A DNA stretch of 26,669 bases, from assembly GCA_934725735.1 (NCBI GenBank), contig CAKVCP010000018.1, positions 1 through 26,669 on the forward strand, read 5' to 3'. Position numbers and translations under genes: made by a program. Within the stretch, counting starts at the first letter, position 1. The number at the start of each line of letters is the position of its first letter. The notes under the pieces were generated by a model, which did not search any database, was not told the DNA's origin, and saw only the letters and a list, made by a program, of their open reading frames with translations. The DNA is from an uncultured Thermoguttaceae bacterium (GTDB lineage: Bacteria; Planctomycetota; Planctomycetia; Pirellulales; Thermoguttaceae). Shown piece after piece: positions 21,600 to 26,669 of the stretch.

Positions 21600-22472
21600 T
21601 CAGTTTTCCGCCGCGTCCTTCTTCACGAAATCGGCAAACGCGGAAAGGATCGTGCGCGTCACCTTGCCGGGCTTGCCGTCGCCGATCTCGCGTCCGTCGA
21701 CGCCCACGACGGGGATCAATTCCGCCGCGCTGCCGGTGAGGAAACATTCGTCCGCTGTGTAGACGTCGTGGCGCGTAAACGCCGTTTCGGAACACTCGAG
21801 CCCAAGTTCGCGGCAAATCTCAATGACGGTGTTGCGCGTAACGCCTTCGAGGATGCACGCGTCGATTGGCGGAGTGCGGAGCTTGCCGTTCTTAACGATA
21901 AAGATGTTGTCGCCAGTGCACTCGCAGACGTCGCCCTTATGGTTGAGCATGAGCGCTTCTTCGCAACCCGCGTAGTACGCCTCGATCTTCGCCAGAATAT
22001 TATTCAGGTAGTTGAGGGACTTCACGCGCGCGTTAAGGGAGTCGGAAGGATTGCGAATCGTGCTCGCGGTTACGATCTTGATACCCTTCTCATAGAAGTC
22101 GGCGGAATAGAGGGAGAGCGCCTGCGCGATCACGATGACCTGCGGATCGTGGCAAAGGTGCGCGTCAAGACCGAGCGTTCCGACGCCGCGAGTAACGACG
22201 AGGCGAATATACGCGTCAGTGAAACCGTTTGCTTTAACCGTCGCGTAAATCGCGTCGACGACTTCGTCCTTCGTCATCGGAATCTTAATGTCGAGCGTTT
22301 TCGCGGAATCCCATAGACGGTCGATATGCTGCTTGCAGCGGAAGATCTTGCCGTTATAAACGCGGATTCCTTCAAAAAGACCGTCGCCATATAAAAAGCC
22401 GTGATCGAAAACGCTGACTTTCGCGTTTTCTTGATCCACCAACTGACCGTTCATAAAAATCTTAATAGACAT
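21600..22472 (-). CDS. ilvE: Branched-chain amino acid aminotransferase
   Basis: The protein has 290 residues, class IV PLP fold. It transfers amino groups between glutamate and the 2-oxo acids of leucine, isoleucine and valine. Motifs are FDHGFLYGDGLFEGIRVYNG (22-41), the PLP-lysine loop NARVKSLNYLNNIL with Lys151, EALMLNHKGDVCECTGDNIF, and a C-terminal DECFLTGSAAELIPVVGVDG. The glycine-rich segment LEGVTRNTVIEI is also kept. D-amino acid aminotransferases share this fold, but EGIRVYNG and the SLNYLNN motif favour the branched-chain enzyme. It has its own promoter at 22569-22597 and a leader of about 90 bases. It stands alone, without other ilv or leu genes nearby. Confidence 0.93.
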   Translation of the reverse strand: MSIKIFMNGQLVDQENAKVSVFDHGFLYGDGLFEGIRVYNGKIFRCKQHIDRLWDSAKTLDIKIPMTKDEVVDAIYATVKANGFTDAYIRLVVTRGVGTLGLDAHLCHDPQVIVIAQALSLYSADFYEKGIKIVTASTIRNPSDSLNARVKSLNYLNNILAKIEAYYAGCEEALMLNHKGDVCECTGDNIFIVKNGKLRTPPIDACILEGVTRNTVIEICRELGLECSETAFTRHDVYTADECFLTGSAAELIPVVGVDGREIGDGKPGKVTRTILSAFADFVKKDAAEN

Positions 22473-22568
22473 AGCAAATTCGCCTTTCGATCATATTCTC
22501 AACGCGGGTACGCGCGACGCGTCATGCGAGGCTGCGTCGATAGCTCACGCTTTCCCAGCGCTTGTCTT

Positions 22569-22597
22569 ATTGTAACATAGAACGCAATATCTGACAA
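22569..22597 (-). promoter_or_regulatory. Sigma70-like promoter of ilvE
   Basis: On the minus strand, -35 TTGTCA (22592-22597) and -10 TACAAT (22569-22574) are separated by exactly 17 bases. Transcription would start near 22562. The leader of about 90 bases shows no clear attenuator. Confidence 0.78.
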
Positions 22598-22628
22598 GTT
22601 CCCAGTTCTGACCGAGACGCGTATTCTC

Positions 22629-23780
22629 CTATTTCAAATATTCTTCATGCACGACTTGCCCGTCGACGATGCGTATCGCACGATCCGCGTCGCGCGCCTG
22701 ACTCATATCGTGAGTCACCATAACGACGGTCAACTTCTTCTCGTCGTTGAGGCGACGCAAAAGTTCCAGCACGTCCGCAGACGCTTTCGAATCGAGGTTC
22801 CCCGTCGGTTCGTCGGCAAGAAGGAGGCGCGGACCGGCGATCAGCGCTCGCGCTATCGACGCCCGCTGCATTTCGCCCCCCGAGAGTTCGTTCGGGCGGT
22901 GACGCAGACGATGCGACAGGCCGACAAGATCGAGAAGCTCCTTCGCCTCGCGAACATACGCGGAGCGGCGGCGTAAATACTTCAGAACGCCGTCGCGAAT
23001 CATGAGGGGCGTGAGGACGTTCTCAAGCGTCGTCATCTCAGGAAGAAGATGATAGAACTGGAAAATCATCCCGATGAAATGGTTGCGCAAAGAGTCGCGT
23101 TGCCCCATCGGGAGGTTGTCGATTCGTTGCCCGTCGAAGTAGATGGAGCCCGCGTCGGGAACGTCGAGGGTTCCATGGAGGTGCAGAAGCGTGCTCTTAC
23201 CCGATCCGCTCTGTCCGACGACTGCGAGAAACTCCCCTTCGTGAACGGTCAGATTGACGCCGCGAAGGACGGGGACGACGTTTTTCCCCATGACATAGCC
23301 TTTGTAGAGGTCGGAAACGACCATGATTTCGGGGCGTGGGTCTCGCGGCGCTTCGTTAGGCGAACTTGGGAACGCTGCGGGAGACGCGGAGACGGAAACG
23401 CGGCGCTCGCGCTTCGGGGATGGCGACGCGTCGAAGTCGGGCTCGGCGTCTTGAGCTTGAACCGCGATTGACTCAGGGGGCGGCGTCGACACGGGGTCTT
23501 CTTCGAGATCGGCGGTTGGCGCGGGGTCGGTCGCGGGCTCTCCGATAAGTTCGCGGCGAAGGTTGCGCAGCGCGGGGCTGACTTCGCTCATGCGTTCTTT
23601 TGGGGCGTTGGAGGTGCGCAATTTGCGCAGCGCTTCGGCGCGGTTATTCGGATCGCCGGGGTTCGGCGTCTCGTCGGGGACGCGCGGTTCTGAGCTCGGC
23701 GCGGTCGGAGTCGCGGCGGAACGTCGTCGGAGGGACGCTAAAATTTCCGCGTCTTTGGTTCTCGATTCGTCGTTATTCAT
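22629..23780 (-). CDS. LolD-like ABC transporter ATPase with a long disordered N-terminal extension
   Basis: The protein has 383 residues, against about 230 for typical LolD. Residues 1-150 are Pro/Ser/Arg/Glu-rich and probably disordered. The ATPase domain (about 152-383) is complete: Walker A GQSGSGKST (189-197), Q-loop Gln241 in FQFYHLLPEMTTLENV, signature LSGGE (299-303), Walker B LLLADE (319-324), and His357. The FQF..LLPEMTTLENV pattern is characteristic of the LolD/MacB subfamily, which extracts lipoproteins from or acts at the inner membrane. It follows the LolC/E-like permease gene by 93 bases, and the two should form one transporter. The ATG at 23780 lacks a good ribosome-binding site. 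An internal start at residue 64 or 153 has no better site, and the long form keeps normal codon use. Confidence 0.88.
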   Translation of the reverse strand: MNNDESRTKDAEILASLRRRSAATPTAPSSEPRVPDETPNPGDPNNRAEALRKLRTSNAPKERMSEVSPALRNLRRELIGEPATDPAPTADLEEDPVSTPPPESIAVQAQDAEPDFDASPSPKRERRVSVSASPAAFPSSPNEAPRDPRPEIMVVSDLYKGYVMGKNVVPVLRGVNLTVHEGEFLAVVGQSGSGKSTLLHLHGTLDVPDAGSIYFDGQRIDNLPMGQRDSLRNHFIGMIFQFYHLLPEMTTLENVLTPLMIRDGVLKYLRRRSAYVREAKELLDLVGLSHRLRHRPNELSGGEMQRASIARALIAGPRLLLADEPTGNLDSKASADVLELLRRLNDEKKLTVVMVTHDMSQARDADRAIRIVDGQVVHEEYLK

Positions 23781-23873
23781 CTGTTTGTGTAATCCGCTAA
23801 TGGGGATTCTTCAAGTTAGAGTCGAAGAGGAATTGAAACAAAACGAAGGGACGCCCGAGGCGGGCGATTCGCG

Positions 23874-25817
23874 TCAAACGCGGAGCGTGTCGACGGGCTT
23901 GAGCCGCGCGGCGCGGATCGCGGGGATGACGCTTGCGCCCGTTGCGACGAAGAGCGCCCCTACGTCGATCCAGAAGACGGTCCGCGGATCGACAATCGCG
24001 GGGACTTTGGAGAACATGTAGATTGTGGGATCGAAGACTTCGTGCCCCATGAGTCGGGAAAGGAAGTCGGCGATCTGTTGGAGATGCGCGATGAACCAGA
24101 AGGCGAGGATCATCCCCAGCGAGGTTCCGACGACGCCGAGGGCAAGCGCGTAGAAGAGGAAGATCTGGAGAATTCCCGCCCCGCTGGCGCCGAGAGACTT
24201 GAGGATCCCGACGTCGCGACGCTTGTCGACGACGATCATGTAGAAGATCGCGAGGATGCAGAATCCCGCGCCGCCGCAGGAAAGGAAGAGGACGACGTTG
24301 AGGAGGGAGAGTTCCGTAGCGACAGCGGCAAGGGTCGTCGCCTGCTGATCTTTCCACGTTTCGACGTAGTAGAGCTGCTCGGGGAACTCGGGGCTTTCGC
24401 TGAGACGATCGCGTAGATCCTCGATTCTGACGCCGGGCTTCGCTTTGATGAGGAGTTGCGACGCCATGCGCGTTCCGTCGGGGGCGATCATGCGACGCAG
24501 TTCTTGTAGTTTTTCGATCGGGACGAAGACGAAGCTATCGTCATATTCGGCCATATTGCATTCGTAAAGGTCGACGATAGTGAAACGATCGTAGACGATA
24601 GACGGGAGTGAGTTTTCGGCGGCGGCGGCGAGGAACGAGAGGGTCACGTCGGCGCCAGGAAGGGTCGAGAGGGATTCGCGAATCTCTTCCTTGCCCGTTT
24701 GGGGATTAAGGTGGCGTCGACGCATCCCGGAGATAGTTCCAACGCCGAGAATCGCGCCGGTTTCCTGGGTCGTTTCCTTGTCGTTTTCCACGTTGAAGGA
24801 GTCGAGTCCGTCGAAGGGGGTGCCGATGAGCAGATCGGGGGCGGCGGAAGGAGAATCAAACGCGTCGCTTGTCGCGTCGGGAACGTCGTCGAGGGGCGTT
24901 GGCGCTTCGGGGGATTCGGCGGCGGATGGAGCGACAGACGCGAAGCCGGGATCAAGCGCCGAGGGATCGTCGGGGGAGCCGGACTCGTCGAGAGGCGCGT
25001 CGAGGGGGGCGTTGAGATCGAGCGCGGAAGAGTCGGGAGAGGTGGGAGACGCGCCGGAGTCGGGATCATCGTCGGGAACGTCGTCGTAGACGGGGGGTTC
25101 GGGGAGGTTGGCGAGGACGGCGGCGTATGGATTCGCGTTGGGATCGTCGACGGCGCCGGACGCGGGGTCGCGGGAGTAATCGACGACGGAGGCGGATTCG
25201 GGCGCGGAATCGGGTTTGCGAGATTGTTCATAGATTTCGCGGCGTCGCGCCTGCTCTTCCCATCGGAATTTCTCATATTTGGCGTCGGCGCGGCGTTTTT
25301 TCCATCCGGCCTCAGCGAGACGCGGACGAACGGTCCCGTCTTCACCGAAGAGGGGGTTGCGGGTATCGTACCCGTCTTCGCGCAAATCGAAGGAAAGTTT
25401 GGCGCGGTTCGCGGGGTGTTGCAGATAGCGGGAGATCGCGGTGACTTTTTCGTTGGTGGCGGCGTCGATTCCGACAAGCTGAACCTGACGCGTGACGACT
25501 TCCCCGCCGTTGTATTCGTAGCTGAGAAGACCGGGGGTCGTGACGGTCGGGGTGACGGCTTCGACCATGTCCCCGGCGATTTTATAGACGTCGCGAATAC
25601 GCGAATCGACGTCGTCAAAACCGCGCAGACTCGACCGCGAGCTAATCGTGACGTCGGAGAGCGCGCCGTGGATGCGATTCTCCATTTCGCGACTAAACCC
25701 GAGCATAATCGCGTTGACGACCATCATAATCATCACGCTAATCGCCACGCCGCCGACGCTCAAAAGCGCGATTCGACGCGTCAACAAGTAGCGCCATATC
25801 AACAACAGTTTATACAT
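23874..25817 (-). CDS. LolC/E-like FtsX-family ABC permease with a large acidic insert
   Basis: The protein has 647 residues, against about 400 for LolC/E. One N-terminal membrane segment (about 18-40) is followed by a periplasmic region, then three C-terminal segments (about 506-530, 549-577, 612-634), the FtsX/MacB topology. VDKRRDVGILKSLGASGAGI and the final RLKPVDTLRV are hallmarks of LolC/E permeases. Residues about 200-345 are an Asp/Pro/Ser/Ala-rich low-complexity insert inside the periplasmic domain. With the LolD-like ATPase it should form a transporter for lipoproteins or another envelope substrate; LolA is not in the window. GGGGA lies five bases before the ATG at 25817. An extended -10 promoter may lie at 25903-25932. 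Confidence 0.88.
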   Translation of the reverse strand: MYKLLLIWRYLLTRRIALLSVGGVAISVMIMMVVNAIMLGFSREMENRIHGALSDVTISSRSSLRGFDDVDSRIRDVYKIAGDMVEAVTPTVTTPGLLSYEYNGGEVVTRQVQLVGIDAATNEKVTAISRYLQHPANRAKLSFDLREDGYDTRNPLFGEDGTVRPRLAEAGWKKRRADAKYEKFRWEEQARRREIYEQSRKPDSAPESASVVDYSRDPASGAVDDPNANPYAAVLANLPEPPVYDDVPDDDPDSGASPTSPDSSALDLNAPLDAPLDESGSPDDPSALDPGFASVAPSAAESPEAPTPLDDVPDATSDAFDSPSAAPDLLIGTPFDGLDSFNVENDKETTQETGAILGVGTISGMRRRHLNPQTGKEEIRESLSTLPGADVTLSFLAAAAENSLPSIVYDRFTIVDLYECNMAEYDDSFVFVPIEKLQELRRMIAPDGTRMASQLLIKAKPGVRIEDLRDRLSESPEFPEQLYYVETWKDQQATTLAAVATELSLLNVVLFLSCGGAGFCILAIFYMIVVDKRRDVGILKSLGASGAGILQIFLFYALALGVVGTSLGMILAFWFIAHLQQIADFLSRLMGHEVFDPTIYMFSKVPAIVDPRTVFWIDVGALFVATGASVIPAIRAARLKPVDTLRV

Positions 25818-25902
25818 AGCTTCCCCGTCCCCTCCATAGGACTCTGCGCGTTCAAGCGCGACTCGACTACGCCCCTTTGCACGTCAAAGAAGGCTCCCTT
25901 AT

Positions 25903-25932
25903 ACAATACCACAAAATACTGACGCGGCGCAA
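25903..25932 (-). promoter_or_regulatory. Weak candidate promoter of the Lol-type operon
   Basis: On the minus strand, TTGCGC (25927-25932) and TATTGT (25903-25908) are separated by 18 bases, with a TG one base before the -10 (extended -10). The match is imperfect. The rest of 25818-26026 holds no gene I recognise, only poly-A/poly-T tracts and the open frame leading into hsdS. Confidence 0.35.
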
Positions 25933-26026
25933 TTGGTATTTTGGGAAAAAAACGGGGTTTTTACGTGAGAATACGCTCCGCCATAAAAAAACGCGCTTTA
26001 GTCGACGACGTCCTTCTTCTCATAAC

Positions 26027-26669
26027 TTGCCTTATGAGAGCCGCGATAATTCGACCCCCGTTTGCATCGCCGAACAAATTCCGTTCGAGATTCCCGACTC
26101 TTGGGAATGGGCAAGGCTGGGGGAGGTGATTCGGCTCTTATCAGGGCAGGATCTCGCGCCACAAAAATACAATTCCCAAAAATGCGGGATCCCCTATATC
26201 ACCGGAGCTTCAAATTTTGTTTCGAACTCCCTGTACATCAATCGATGGACAGAATTTGGAAAAAATATAGCGGAAAAAGGATCCCTCTTAATCACGTGTA
26301 AAGGTACCATTGGTTCTATGGCCATTTTAAAAGAACCTATGGTTCATATAGCACGTCAAGTCATGGGAATACAGACCTTCGGGCAACTGGATATCTACTT
26401 TCTTCAATATTATCTAGAAACGTGTCTTTCTTATTTGAAAACCACTGCTCAAAGTATGATTCCGGGAATATCACGACAATCAATCTTGGAACTTCTAATC
26501 CCCATCCCGTCTCTATCGGAACAGCGTCGAATCGTCGCGAAGCTGGAAGAGCTCCTCCCGTTGGTAGAAGAATACGGCAAGGCGGAGTCGGAGCTAACGA
26601 CGCTTAACGCAACCTTCCCCGATGCGCTCAAAAAGTCGATCCTTCAAGACGCCGTCCAGGGAAAGCTTG
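26027..26669 (+). CDS. hsdS: Type I restriction specificity subunit (HsdS), 5' end missing, runs off the window
   Basis: The frame is open from 25820 to the right edge, and recognisable homology begins at about 26027 (NLPYESRDNSTPVCIAEQ). Then comes IPFEIPDSWEWARLGEVIRL, the standard entry to an HsdS target-recognition domain. The domain continues to IPSLSEQRRIVAKLEELL and the helical conserved region ending LKKSILQDAVQGKL. HsdS chooses the DNA sequence for a type I restriction-modification complex with HsdM and HsdR, neither of which is visible. The usual N-terminal block (ILQxAIQGKLVPQ-type, then a helix) is absent. No ATG with a ribosome-binding site precedes the homology; the first in-frame ATG is inside the domain at 26319. 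The domain is visibly richer in A/T than its neighbours. It could be truncated, a silent cassette, or a shuffled locus. Confidence 0.8.
   Translation, partial: MPYESRDNSTPVCIAEQIPFEIPDSWEWARLGEVIRLLSGQDLAPQKYNSQKCGIPYITGASNFVSNSLYINRWTEFGKNIAEKGSLLITCKGTIGSMAILKEPMVHIARQVMGIQTFGQLDIYFLQYYLETCLSYLKTTAQSMIPGISRQSILELLIPIPSLSEQRRIVAKLEELLPLVEEYGKAESELTTLNATFPDALKKSILQDAVQGKL

Noticed and set aside
24699..25922. 407-codon plus-strand frame opposite the Lol-type permease
   Set aside because: It is Gly/Val/Arg-rich and mirrors the Asp/Pro/Ser-rich insert of the real gene. No ribosome-binding site or domain is seen.
25941..26129. Short plus-strand frame as the true N-terminus of hsdS through a frameshift
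   Set aside because: Its translation does not resemble the HsdS N-terminal block, so a simple frameshift does not restore the gene.

Overview
The window looks like chromosome from a gram-negative, probably anaerobic or gut-associated planctomycete. Reasons: a secreted protein of the TIGR03009 type (a planctomycete-restricted domain as far as I know); a Lol-type ABC transporter whose subunits carry long Pro/Asp/Ser-rich disordered inserts; two DUF58 proteins; and several secreted carbohydrate-active enzymes (alpha-L-rhamnosidase N-terminus, two GH123/DUF4091 proteins, an acetylxylan-esterase-like hydrolase). The phylum assignment is inference; no 16S gene is present. Base composition is moderately GC rich, with heavy use of GAC/GTC/GCG codons. 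This bias keeps the antisense strand open and creates many long shadow ORFs.

Layout. 1-2797 (minus): DUF58 protein, then the 5' part of a secreted GH78-type rhamnosidase that runs off the left edge. 3056-3835 (minus): rpmI-rplT (L35, L20) without infC, behind a sigma70-like promoter and a leader with a terminator-like hairpin. 4039-5793 (minus): hemolysin III/PAQR membrane protein and a secreted alpha/beta hydrolase. 5918-6000 (minus): tRNA-Ser(GGA) with its own promoter and terminator. 6299-7597 (plus): TIGR03009 protein, sharing a bidirectional terminator with the convergent phenylacetate-CoA ligase gene (7672-8952, minus). 9159-10262 (plus): ferrochelatase, sharing another bidirectional terminator with a Sel1-repeat protein (10327-11337) that follows glyA (11393-12697, both minus). 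12953-16978 (plus): two tandem secreted GH123-type paralogues separated by an intrinsic terminator. 16942-21462 (minus): a four-gene run aroK, divergent nucleosidase-like protein, DUF58 protein, HHxxxDG acyltransferase-like protein; its last gene overlaps the second GH123 gene tail to tail. 21600-22472 (minus): branched-chain aminotransferase. 22629-25817 (minus): LolC/E-like permease and LolD-like ATPase. 26027-26669 (plus): a type I restriction specificity (HsdS) reading frame with no recognisable start, running off the right edge.

How it fits together. Most of the window is housekeeping (translation, one-carbon, heme, shikimate, branched-chain amino acids, lipoprotein export) mixed with secreted glycan-degrading functions. 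Recurrent promoters have a -10 of TACAAT, TATAAT or TAGAAT at 15-17 bp from a TTGNNN -35, so a sigma70-type factor probably serves most genes. I see no CRISPR array, prophage or insertion sequence. The least conventional parts are the aroK/nucleosidase-like/DUF58/acyltransferase run and the 5'-less hsdS at the right edge; neither is proven to be a new system.
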